From CAILZL01 sp049840395 (GTDB lineage: Bacteria; Pseudomonadota; Gammaproteobacteria; Steroidobacterales; Steroidobacteraceae): 64,000 bases of DNA. The DNA lies in NCBI GenBank assembly GCA_049840395.1, contig JASGLD010000005.1:806001-870000 (forward strand). Direction: 5' to 3'. The notes under the pieces were generated by a model. The model did no database searches, was not told the DNA's origin, and saw only the letters and a program-made list of their open reading frames with translations. Position numbers and translations under genes: made by a program. Each line of letters opens with the position of its first letter. The first letter of the stretch is position 1. Below are positions 32,384 to 40,990 of the stretch, piece by piece.

Positions 32384-33400
32384 ATGAATACCGCTGTTAA
32401 CGAAACGGGCGAGCAAAACATTCGCGGCTTGATGGATAGCTTCAATCGCGCGATTACCGGCCTGCGCACTGAAGTACGCAAGGTCATCGTCGGTCAGGAA
32501 GAAGTGGTGGATCACTTGTTGATCACCTTGCTGGTGGGCGGTCACTGTCTCATCACCGGCATGCCGGGCACTGCCAAGACCTTGTTGGTGAAAACTCTGG
32601 CGGACGCGCTGGGCCTGTCGTTCAAACGCATCCAGTTCACACCGGACTTGATGCCCACCGACATCACCGGCACCGACATCATTGATGAAGATCAAGCCAC
32701 CGGTAAGCGCGTGTGGACCTTCATTCCCGGTCCCTTGTTCGCCAACGTGGTGCTGGCCGATGAAATCAACCGCACACCGCCCAAGACCCAGGCCGCCTTG
32801 CTGGAAGCCATGCAGGAACGCAGCATCACCGTGCGCGGCCATCGACACATTCTGGAGAAGCCTTTCTTAGTATTGGCTACGCAGAACCCCATCGAATTGG
32901 AAGGTACCTATCCACTGCCTGAAGCACAGCTGGATCGCTTCCTGTTCAATGTGATTCTCGATTACCTCAGCGCGGATGATGAATTCAAAGTGGTGGATCG
33001 TTTCACCAACAGTGTCGAATCGCCGGAAGCCACTGCCTGCACCAATGCCGAAGAGATTCTGAAATTCCAATGGCTGACGCGCCAGGTGCCGGTGGCCGAG
33101 AACGTCAGTCGTTATGCGGTGAACCTGGTGCGGGCCACACGACCTGCCGATCCATTAGCCAGCGACAAGGTGCGCAAGTACATCAAGTTCGGTGCCAGCG
33201 TGCGCGCCACCATGGCGATCACCCTGGCCGCCAAGGCGCGTGCTTTGCTTGAAGGCCGCTACCATGTTGCGCACGAGGACATCAAAGCCATTGCGCCCTC
33301 GGTATTGCGTCATCGCATGCTGGCCAACTATCACGCCGAATCGGATGGCGTGACGGTGGATGATGTTTTGAAAGATCTGATCGCGCAGTTGCCGGAGTGA
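32384..33400 (+). CDS. MoxR-family AAA+ ATPase
   Basis: 338 residues. AAA+ core with Walker A GMPGTAKT (about 63-70), Walker B VVLADEINR, sensor 1 LVLATQNPIE, the family GTYPLPEAQLDRFL segment and sensor 2. MoxR proteins act as chaperone-like ATPases with vWA partners, often assembling or activating them. Directly followed by DUF58 and vWA genes with only four bases to the next start, the classic set. Start ATG 32384 follows repeat-derived sequence without a strong ribosome site. Confidence 0.95.
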   Translation: MNTAVNETGEQNIRGLMDSFNRAITGLRTEVRKVIVGQEEVVDHLLITLLVGGHCLITGMPGTAKTLLVKTLADALGLSFKRIQFTPDLMPTDITGTDIIDEDQATGKRVWTFIPGPLFANVVLADEINRTPPKTQAALLEAMQERSITVRGHRHILEKPFLVLATQNPIELEGTYPLPEAQLDRFLFNVILDYLSADDEFKVVDRFTNSVESPEATACTNAEEILKFQWLTRQVPVAENVSRYAVNLVRATRPADPLASDKVRKYIKFGASVRATMAITLAAKARALLEGRYHVAHEDIKAIAPSVLRHRMLANYHAESDGVTVDDVLKDLIAQLPE

Positions 33401-33404
33401 TGTA

Positions 33405-34316
33405 ATGGCCGCTGTTCCGCAAGCTAATTCCAACAAACTGCTGCAGCCGGAAGTACTGGCTACGCTAGCCAATCTGGAATTGATTGCGCGTTCGGCTGTG
33501 CAGGGCTTTCTCATCGGCCTGCATCGCTCGCCGTTCTTCGGCTTCAGTCAGGAGTTCGCCGAGTATCGGCCCTACACCGAAGGCGACGATCCGCGCTTCA
33601 TCGACTGGAATGTGTACAGCCGAACCGAGCGCACCTATATCAAACGCTTCCTGGGCGAGACCAACAGTCACCTGATGGTGTTGCTGGATTCCAGCGCCTC
33701 GATGGGTTTCGGCAGCGAAGGTCAGCTGAAGAAGTTTCGTTACGGGCAGATTCTCGCCGCCAGCCTGGCGTATCTGGCCTCGCATCAACACGATGCCATC
33801 GGCGCCATGATTTTCAGCGATGGCGTGCGCGAGTTTCGTCCGCCTTCCAGTCGCAGTGGTCAGCTGCCGGCGGTGATGCACATGATCGATCGAGCACAGC
33901 CGGAGCATCGCACCGATCTCGCTGCGCCGTTCTCGCGCTTCCGTGAGCATGTACAACGTCGCGGCATGGTGGCGGTGATTTCCGATTTTTACAGCAACCC
34001 ACAGACCATGCTGGAAGCAGTGCGGCCGCTGGCGTTTCAAGGTCAGGACGTGATCCTGTTTCATCTGCTCGATCCGCAGGAGCTGGATCCCAAGTTCGAT
34101 GAATCGACTTTGCTGGAAGACATGGAAACCGGGCAGACCGTGGAAGTGTCGCCGCATGAAATGCGCGAGCAGTATCCGGCCCGTATGCAGGCGCACATAA
34201 AAAGTCTGCGTGAGGCGGCTACCAATGCCGGCGCCGACTATGTGTTGCTCAACACCAGTCAGTCGCTGGATGTGCCGTTGCGTAACTACTTTCTTTTCAG
34301 GCAGAAGCGGCGATGA
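33405..34316 (+). CDS. DUF58 domain protein (MoxR partner)
   Basis: 303 residues. The DUF58 signature FFGFSQEFAEYRPYTEGDDPRFIDWNVYSRT (quoted here as separate pieces: EFAEYRPYTEGDD, RFIDWNVYSR) precedes a degenerate vWA fold with LLDSSASMGF (a MIDAS-like DSSAS, about 95-99) and GMVAVISDFYS. Unlike many DUF58 proteins there is no N-terminal membrane helix. It begins four bases after moxR and probably binds it or its client. Confidence 0.92.
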   Translation: MAAVPQANSNKLLQPEVLATLANLELIARSAVQGFLIGLHRSPFFGFSQEFAEYRPYTEGDDPRFIDWNVYSRTERTYIKRFLGETNSHLMVLLDSSASMGFGSEGQLKKFRYGQILAASLAYLASHQHDAIGAMIFSDGVREFRPPSSRSGQLPAVMHMIDRAQPEHRTDLAAPFSRFREHVQRRGMVAVISDFYSNPQTMLEAVRPLAFQGQDVILFHLLDPQELDPKFDESTLLEDMETGQTVEVSPHEMREQYPARMQAHIKSLREAATNAGADYVLLNTSQSLDVPLRNYFLFRQKRR

Positions 34317-34365
34317 ATCAGGCGGGCTTCAACAAGTTGTGGCGTGATCGCAGCGGAGCAACGAA

Positions 34366-36393
34366 ATGAGTTGGCTGGCTCCCTTATTCCTCGGCGGTCT
34401 GGCGGTTATTGCACTGCCTATCTGGTTGCATCGCCTGCAGACCGAAACGCCTAAGCGCCAGGCTTTCAGTTCGGCCATGTTGCTGTTGCAGGCCGAGCGA
34501 CGCGTGCATGTGCAGAAGCGTCTGCGTTACTGGTTGCTGCTGGCGCTGCGCATTCTGTTGTTGGGTCTGCTGGCATTTGCTTTCGCTAAACCCATGTGGA
34601 CGCAACCGCCGGAAGCATTGAGCGGTGCGCAGGCCAAGTTGCATGTGTTGTTGCTGGATAGCTCCATGTCCATGCAGCAGGGTGAACGTTGGTCGGCGGC
34701 GATGAAACAGGCCGAGCAGATCATTGCTGATGCCGGTGCCAACGATCGTCTGGAATTGGTGGCCGCAGGCGATGAATTGCAGTTGGTAGCGGGACCGGTC
34801 AGCGGCACCGCCGAGGGCAAGGACAAAATGCGCAGCGCCTTGCAGAAGCTGCAGGCCGGCGCGAGCCAGTTGCAGTACGGCGCCATGATGAATGGTCTGG
34901 AAGCTTTATTGGCCGATGAAACTCAGGCCACCGTGGCGCATGTCATCAGCGACTTTCAGGAAAGCGCATTGCCCGCACAGTTCGGCGATCTGGTGCCGCG
35001 CAGCGTTAACGGTCGCGTGACTGAAGTTGAACTGCACAACATCACCCAGGGTATTCAACCCAATTGGACAGTGAGCAGTGCCATACGCACCGGTAATGGC
35101 ATTGAAGTCACAGTGCAGGGTTATAACAGCCCGCAACAAAATCTCACCGTGCAATTGACCGTGAATGGTTCGGTGCGTGCAGAGCTGAGCAAGCAGGTGC
35201 CGGCATCGGGTGTGGCGGTGTATGCCTTCGACAAAGTGGCGCTAAACACCGGTAGCAATAAGATCGAAGCGCGTATCAAGTCTGCCGATACCTTGGCAGC
35301 CGACGATGTGTTCTACACCGTGCTGGAAAACAGCGTGGGGCAGCCGGTGCCCTTTCTGTCTATGAATCCCACTGCCTTGCCGGGCAAGTATCTGGATGCG
35401 GCCTTTACTGCTGCCGGTTCACGTTATGAATTGCAGCCCGCCAAGCTGGAGCAGTTCGATGCGCGCACACTGGATCGCTATCGCTTCATCGTGCTCGACG
35501 ATCTCGGCGCCCTTGTTAGTATGCAAGGGGGCGACAAGTTTGCGACCGCATTGAACGAATACGTGCAGAAGGGCGGTGCGGTATTAGCTGCCGTCGGTGA
35601 GCGTTCGCAAACCTTGAAGACCTTGCCGTTGGTGCAATTGTCTGTGGGCACGTTGCGCGCCGACGAGCAGGGCGAGCGCCTCAGTGTGGGCAATGTCGAC
35701 ATCAATCATGCGGCTTTGAGTCGTGCTGCCGGTTTCCGCGCTTTGAATGTTACGCGTTATCTTCCCGTGAATCTGGATGCTCAATCGCGCGCGTTAGTGC
35801 AATTGGACAATGGCGCACCGTTGTTGATCGAGCAGCGTCGCGGTCAAGGTCGTGTGCTGTTGTTGACCTCCGGTCTGGATAACACCTGGAATGATTTGCC
35901 GGTGCAGCCGGTGTTCGTCAGCTTCCTCACCGAGGCGGCGCGTTATCTCGCCGGTGAAACGCTGTTGAAGCGCGAGCAGCGTGTGGGTGCATCTCTGCCG
36001 CTGGATCAAGCCGCTGCGGCGGGGCAGGTGATCGATCCGGCCGGCAACAATCTGCTATCGCTGTCCGACTCGCAGCGCGCACGTAGCGTGAAGCTGGCTA
36101 CGCAGGGCTTCTATGAAGTGGTCACCGCTGCAGGCAGTTCGCTGGTGGCGGTGAACGCCGTTCCCGATGAATCCAACCTCATGCCCATGAGCGACGATGA
36201 AATCAAGAATTGGCAGGATTCGCTGACCGCGCAACGTCAGGATGTGGCCACCGCAGCGGCTGCGACCGCTGCCGCCAAACCCAGTGGTTTTGAACTATGG
36301 CATTTATTACTGGTGTTGCTGACACTGGCGGTACTGGCTGAATCTTTGTTGGGCAATACCTATGTCTTCCGACGCGTGGAGACGCCGACATGA
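34366..36393 (+). CDS. BatA/vWA-type membrane protein
   Basis: 675 residues. N-terminal BatA-like part with two membrane helices (LAPLFLGGLAVIALPIWL; LLLALRILLLGLLAFAFA) flanking the basic loop KRQAFSSAMLLLQAERRVH. A vWA-like domain follows with LLDSSMSMQQ (MIDAS DSSMS, about 101). Then a long beta-rich periplasmic part with SDFQES, and a GATase-like end with GQGRVLLLTSGLDNTWND. A C-terminal helix (LWHLLLVLLTLAVLAESLL) closes it. Its ATG follows GGAG; its stop overlaps the next start by four bases. Confidence 0.9.
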   Translation: MSWLAPLFLGGLAVIALPIWLHRLQTETPKRQAFSSAMLLLQAERRVHVQKRLRYWLLLALRILLLGLLAFAFAKPMWTQPPEALSGAQAKLHVLLLDSSMSMQQGERWSAAMKQAEQIIADAGANDRLELVAAGDELQLVAGPVSGTAEGKDKMRSALQKLQAGASQLQYGAMMNGLEALLADETQATVAHVISDFQESALPAQFGDLVPRSVNGRVTEVELHNITQGIQPNWTVSSAIRTGNGIEVTVQGYNSPQQNLTVQLTVNGSVRAELSKQVPASGVAVYAFDKVALNTGSNKIEARIKSADTLAADDVFYTVLENSVGQPVPFLSMNPTALPGKYLDAAFTAAGSRYELQPAKLEQFDARTLDRYRFIVLDDLGALVSMQGGDKFATALNEYVQKGGAVLAAVGERSQTLKTLPLVQLSVGTLRADEQGERLSVGNVDINHAALSRAAGFRALNVTRYLPVNLDAQSRALVQLDNGAPLLIEQRRGQGRVLLLTSGLDNTWNDLPVQPVFVSFLTEAARYLAGETLLKREQRVGASLPLDQAAAAGQVIDPAGNNLLSLSDSQRARSVKLATQGFYEVVTAAGSSLVAVNAVPDESNLMPMSDDEIKNWQDSLTAQRQDVATAAAATAAAKPSGFELWHLLLVLLTLAVLAESLLGNTYVFRRVETPT

Positions 36394-39300
36394 CTCCCAT
36401 TGCACGTCTTGAACAATATCTCGACGCGCTCGGTGCGCGCTTCAAACGACTGCGCTATGTGATCGCGGCCGCCGCACTGGCGGGTGCAGTGTTGCTGATC
36501 ACCGTACTCGGTGTGTTCTTTGCCATGCGCCAGGGCTTCAGTGCCTGGGTAGTCAATACCGCACGTGCTTTGCTGTTGCTGGCGATCGTGAGCCTGGTGT
36601 TGTGGTTGCTGGTCTGGCCATTGCGCAAGCTGCAGCGCAGCCGTGCCGATGCAATCGAAAAGCGCACGCCGGAATTCAGCGGTCGTATCGAGGCCTTCAA
36701 CAAGGCGCGCGAACAAAATAATCCGCTCACTGAATTGTTGGCCGAAGACACCTTGAAAGTGGCCGAGCGCAATCCGGTGGAAGAAACCATCAAGCCACGC
36801 GAGCTGGGTCTGCCGCTGATCATCGCGGCTGCCTCGGTGATCACCTTGCTGTGGTTGGCCATTGCCGGGCCTGGGCTATGGAGTTACGGCACGCGTTATC
36901 TATGGGCTGGCTGGGCGGTGTCCGATCTCAAGCCGGCGCAGAGCATTGTGGTGAAACCGGGCGATCAGGCGGTGCGGCGCGGCGGTAATGTGCCGCTGCT
37001 GGCGCAGATGCAGGGCTTCGCACCGGGCGAAGCCAGTGTATTCGTGTTGATGGGCGAGGGCGCCGATAAGCAATGGCAGCAAGTGGCCATGACGCGCACT
37101 GATGAGGGCTTTGCCTTCACGTTCTTCTCGGTGCGCGAAGCGTTGAAATACTATGTGGCTGCAGCGGGCGTGCGCAGTCCCGACTACAACATCAACGTGG
37201 TCGATCTGCCCAACATCAATAATCTGAAACTCACTTACAACTTCCCCAAGTGGACTGGCCGCAAGCCCGAAGTGCAGGAACCCGGCGGCGATGTCAGCGC
37301 CTTGAAAGAGACGCAGATTGATGTAGAGATCACCGCCGATGCACCGCTGCCGAAGACCGAGCTGGTATTGAACGATGCCGCGCAGTCGCTGGAGACCGAG
37401 GGTGCACAAGGCAGGACTAACTTCACGGTAGAGAAAGAAGGCCGCTACTACCTGGCCGCGCGTGTAGCCGGTGAGAGTGTACGCTTGAGCGACGACTACT
37501 TCATTCGCGTGGTCGATGATGCCAAGCCGGAAATCAAAGTGGTGCGTCCGGGGCGTGACTATGGCGCCAGCAGCATCGAAGAAGTCACTGCGCACATCGA
37601 TGCCAATGATGATTATGGTTTGAATGCCGTTGAGTTGCACTACGCGGTGAACGGCGCCAAGTGGCAGACCGTGAAGCTGGCCTCCGGCAAGCAAAGCATC
37701 TCCGACGATCACACCTTCGAACTGGAATCGCTGGGCGAACAGAGCCAGGCGCTCAAGCCCGGCGATCTGATCAGCTACTACGCAGTGGCGAAAGATCACA
37801 GCAGCACGGTGCGCACCGACATGTACTTTGTCGATGTGCGTCCCTTCGACAAGCGTTACTCGCAATCACAGCAGGCAGGCGGACAACAGGGGCAGCAGGG
37901 AGAACAGGGGCAGCAGCAGGGCGAAATTTCACAGCGCCAGCGCGAGATCATTGTCTCCACTTGGAATTTGATCCGCGAGCAGGACGAGAAGAGCGCCGAC
38001 AAGGACAAGGTCGAGGACAATTCCAAACTGCTCAGCGAACTGCAAACCAAGCTGGCGGCGCAGGCCAGCTCGCTGGCGCAACGTATGCAGGCGCGCAATC
38101 TCGACGCTACCGATGCGCAGTCCAAGGAATTTGCCGACAACATCAAGCTGGCCATCGCCGCGATGACGCCGGCCGCCAAGAGTTTGAATCAAGTCGAACT
38201 GGATGAAGCGATTCAACCCGAGCAGCAAGCGTTGCAATATGTGCTGCGCGCCGAAGCGGTGTTCAACGACATTCAAGTGCAGCAACAGCAGCAAGGTCAG
38301 GGTCAAGGCGGTCAACAGCAAGACAGCCGCGACATGGCGCAGATCTACGAACTGGAAATGGACCTCAACAAGAACCAGTACGAAGCACGTAACAATGCCT
38401 CGCCGCAGGAACAGAATCAGAGCCAGGATGATCTGGAAGACAAGCTGAAAGAATTGGCGCGTCGTCAGCAGCAATTGGCCAACAGCGCCAAGCAACAACA
38501 GCAACTGACGCAGGAACAACGCTGGCAGCAGGAATCGTTGAAGCGCGAAGCCGAGCAATTGCAGCGTCAGATTCAACAGCAGCAGCAAGCGCAGAATTCA
38601 CAGCAAGGACAACAGGGACAACAAGGTCAAAGCGGACAGCAGGGCCAGCAAGGGCAGCAAGGTGGCTCGGCTCAAGCCGGTCAAAGTCAGGAACTGCAAC
38701 AACGTCTGCAAAGCGCGATTCGCGCCATGGATGAGTCCAGCAACGCCATGCGCAACAGTAGCGATGCCGGCGAACGCGCACGTGCGCAACGCGCGGCGGC
38801 TGAGGCACAACGTCAGTTAAGCGGCGCCGGCGATGCGGTGGCGCGCGGTCAGCAACAGGCGCAACAGAACTCGTTGGGTAACCTGTCCGATCAGGCCAGC
38901 CGTCTGTATGAAGAACAGGCGCAGTTCGATCGCAAGCTGCAGGATACGGTGAAGCAGCTGCGTGCACAGACGCTCTCCGATGTGGATGCCGATCAAGGTT
39001 TAAGTACACAGGAGAAGCAACTAGCCAATGACAAGCGTGCCATCTCAACACGCCTGCAGGGCCTGCGACGCGACATGGTGACGGCGCAGCGCAACTTGAA
39101 GGAACAGGCGCCACAGACCTCGGCGCAGATCGCCAGTGCCGCCAAGGATCTGGATGACAACAAGATCGATCAGCGCATGTCAGTTGCCGCTTATAACATT
39201 GAACGCGGTGCGGCTGCCTTCGTCGTAGCCAGCGAGAGCATGGTCACCGACAGCCTGCGTGAATTGCGTGATGAACTGCGGCAAGCCGCAGCACAGGGCA

Positions 39301-40148
39301 CCGGTTCGGCAGCGAACAGCGACAAGGCCAATGAAGCAGTCGCTCAAGTCAGAGCATTGCGGCAGCAACTGGAGCAGTTGAACAATCAGCAACGCGCTCA
39401 GGCCAATGCGCAAGGCAATGGCCAGAATAATGGTCAGAATAATGGTCAAGGCAACGGCCAGAATCGATCGGCGCAAACTGGCAATCAGCAGGGCGGTAAT
39501 CAGCAGGCGAACAATCAAGGTGGTTCGCAGTCATCCGGTAACGCTCAAGGACAGGGTCAGGCTTCCGGACAGCAAGCTAACGCTCAAGGTATGCAAGCTG
39601 GACAGGGCCAAGGGCAAGGACAAGGGCAGGGACAGGCCAATGGTCAGGGCATGCAGGCTGGTCAAGGACAGGGGCAGGGCCAAGGCCAAGGTCAGGGCCA
39701 AGGTGCAGGTCAGCAAGGCCAAGGTAATGGCGGCGGTGGTGCGGGTCCTGCCAATGGTTGGTTTGCAGGTAACAATGGCAATAACGCCAACAATGGCAAT
39801 CCGCAGCCCAGCTTTAACGGCAATCTCAACAACACGATTCGCGATGCGCGCGCTGCCATCAATGAATTGAACCAACGCGGGCGCTTGAGCGGCACTGAAG
39901 CGCAACAGTTGCAGGACATCACACGTCAATTGGAATCTATGGGTATCGGCAACAGCGGCACCGGTGTGCGTACCGGCGCAGAGCCCACTGCGTTAGCTTT
40001 GATGGAGCAGCTGGAATTGAAACTTGCTCAAGCTGCTGAGCGTAAAACGCAGGGTAAGCAAACTGTGCGTAGTGCGGTGAGCGAGCCTGTGCCGTCGGAC
40101 TATGAAGATGCGGTGGCGGAGTACTATCGAAGATTGAGTAAGCAGTGA
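36390..40148 (+). CDS. Giant DUF4175-type membrane/coiled-coil protein, Gln/Gly-rich
   Basis: 1252 residues, the last gene of the MoxR/vWA locus. Two or three N-terminal helices (VIAAAALAGAVLLITVLGVFF; ALLLLAIVSLVLWLLVWPL; IAGPGLWSYG region), then a beta-rich domain of about 300 residues with DYGLNAVELHYAV and KPGDLISYYAVAKD, as in DUF4175 proteins. From about residue 490 the chain is coiled coil broken by Q/G-rich linkers: near 490-510, 629-647, 726-770, and the longest near 998-1130, made of GQGQGQ and QNNGQ repeats. A conserved helix ends the protein (YEDAVAEYYRRLSKQ). Such proteins occur with MoxR in other Proteobacteria but their role is unknown; the tail may form a flexible wall-spanning tether. 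Confidence 0.88.
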   Translation: MTPIARLEQYLDALGARFKRLRYVIAAAALAGAVLLITVLGVFFAMRQGFSAWVVNTARALLLLAIVSLVLWLLVWPLRKLQRSRADAIEKRTPEFSGRIEAFNKAREQNNPLTELLAEDTLKVAERNPVEETIKPRELGLPLIIAAASVITLLWLAIAGPGLWSYGTRYLWAGWAVSDLKPAQSIVVKPGDQAVRRGGNVPLLAQMQGFAPGEASVFVLMGEGADKQWQQVAMTRTDEGFAFTFFSVREALKYYVAAAGVRSPDYNINVVDLPNINNLKLTYNFPKWTGRKPEVQEPGGDVSALKETQIDVEITADAPLPKTELVLNDAAQSLETEGAQGRTNFTVEKEGRYYLAARVAGESVRLSDDYFIRVVDDAKPEIKVVRPGRDYGASSIEEVTAHIDANDDYGLNAVELHYAVNGAKWQTVKLASGKQSISDDHTFELESLGEQSQALKPGDLISYYAVAKDHSSTVRTDMYFVDVRPFDKRYSQSQQAGGQQGQQGEQGQQQGEISQRQREIIVSTWNLIREQDEKSADKDKVEDNSKLLSELQTKLAAQASSLAQRMQARNLDATDAQSKEFADNIKLAIAAMTPAAKSLNQVELDEAIQPEQQALQYVLRAEAVFNDIQVQQQQQGQGQGGQQQDSRDMAQIYELEMDLNKNQYEARNNASPQEQNQSQDDLEDKLKELARRQQQLANSAKQQQQLTQEQRWQQESLKREAEQLQRQIQQQQQAQNSQQGQQGQQGQSGQQGQQGQQGGSAQAGQSQELQQRLQSAIRAMDESSNAMRNSSDAGERARAQRAAAEAQRQLSGAGDAVARGQQQAQQNSLGNLSDQASRLYEEQAQFDRKLQDTVKQLRAQTLSDVDADQGLSTQEKQLANDKRAISTRLQGLRRDMVTAQRNLKEQAPQTSAQIASAAKDLDDNKIDQRMSVAAYNIERGAAAFVVASESMVTDSLRELRDELRQAAAQGTGSAANSDKANEAVAQVRALRQQLEQLNNQQRAQANAQGNGQNNGQNNGQGNGQNRSAQTGNQQGGNQQANNQGGSQSSGNAQGQGQASGQQANAQGMQAGQGQGQGQGQGQANGQGMQAGQGQGQGQGQGQGQGAGQQGQGNGGGGAGPANGWFAGNNGNNANNGNPQPSFNGNLNNTIRDARAAINELNQRGRLSGTEAQQLQDITRQLESMGIGNSGTGVRTGAEPTALALMEQLELKLAQAAERKTQGKQTVRSAVSEPVPSDYEDAVAEYYRRLSKQ

Positions 40149-40159
40149 GATAGCAATGG

Positions 40160-40184
40160 ATCAGCGAGCAATCTGCTCGCTGAT
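40160..40184 (+). terminator. Hairpin after the MoxR/vWA locus
   Basis: ATCAGCGAGCA (40160-40170), three-base loop, TGCTCGCTGAT (40174-40184): a perfect 11-base stem 12 bases after the last stop. There is no U-tract, so termination there is only likely. Confidence 0.5.
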
Positions 40185-40395
40185 GGAACTTGGTTTATGG
40201 AATGATCTGCTGTTACTGGGTTATCAATCCAAATAATCATGAGTGCCGACAAGGACTTGTTTGTTCAGGGGTTCCGGTGTTAGCCGGCAGTTGAGATGTT
40301 AATCGGACTGATCAAAGCAAGTTAGGGCGCAGGAGCTCAGTAAGGAACTCACAATGCTTCGGATTCATCAATGCTACGGGAAGGAGCGAGGGCTG

Positions 40396-40680
40396 ATGGT
40401 TATTGGCACCTCTACTGAATTACGAAGTGTTGCTACGACTTTGCTTAATGGCCTGGAAGGGAAAGCCGAAAAATCCAGCGCTACTTGGCCAGAAATGGTG
40501 GCTCAATATTCTGACGTCCAAGATCTAGATCAAGGTCTGTCATTTCATTTGGAAACGTCTTCGCGAGACCAGCCGAGAAAGAAGTTCGGGGACACGGAAT
40601 TCGGTAAGACACTCTTTCTCGTGTTTGCCATCGTGGGGTTTATTGCAACCATTCGTTGGATCGTTGCGCATGCACTCTAA
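40396..40680 (+). CDS. Small membrane protein of unknown function
   Basis: 94 residues if it begins at ATG 40396, which has GGAGCGAGGG upstream; ATG 40354 adds 14 residues. A soluble part with STELRSVATTLLNGLEGKAEK and a run of Asp/Gln, then one C-terminal membrane helix (LFLVFAIVGFIATIRWIV). Its base use is visibly less GC-rich than neighbouring genes, which may mean recent gain. No domain is recognised. It stands alone between the MoxR locus and the histidine kinase. Confidence 0.5.
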   Translation: MVIGTSTELRSVATTLLNGLEGKAEKSSATWPEMVAQYSDVQDLDQGLSFHLETSSRDQPRKKFGDTEFGKTLFLVFAIVGFIATIRWIVAHAL

Positions 40681-40869
40681 CTAGTCGTTTGTTGCGCAGT
40701 TGTAAAGCGCTTACGGCATAGGGCGTGACTTCGTGAAACGGAGTGCGCCGAATCAAAGTTGTTGGTGCTTATTTGCTGGTCACAATTTATGTATGCAAAA
40801 AATCGCCGGCTTCTCGATGCCCGATATCAACTTGATTTATGAGGTCGAATGCTGCATCAAGCCTGTGAC

Positions 40870-40889
40870 TGTCCCCCATTAACGGGACA
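40870..40889. promoter_or_regulatory. Operator candidate TGTCCC-N8-GGGACA before the histidine kinase
   Basis: TGTCCC (40870-40875), eight bases, GGGACA (40884-40889). A second palindrome, ACGGGA-N3-TCCCGT (40882-40896), overlaps the right half. The same 6-8-6 repeat precedes the convergent response regulator gene at 43007-43026. Confidence 0.6.
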
Positions 40890-40990
40890 ATCCCGTCACT
40901 GGCAACCATATCCGGCATACTAACCACTGGCAGATAGCGATGCGGATACCCCATGTTCGATCCTGATATCCAGCTGCACAGGGATTGAGC

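Noticed and set aside
39540..39720. Repeat array looking at first like tandem repeat or CRISPR
   Set aside because: Short units (caagggcag-like) in codon phase within a gene, without spacers; coding low complexity.
39406..39870. Alternative plus-frame open frame rich in Arg, Lys and Val inside the DUF4175-type gene
   Set aside because: Produced by reading the Q/G low-complexity DNA in another frame.
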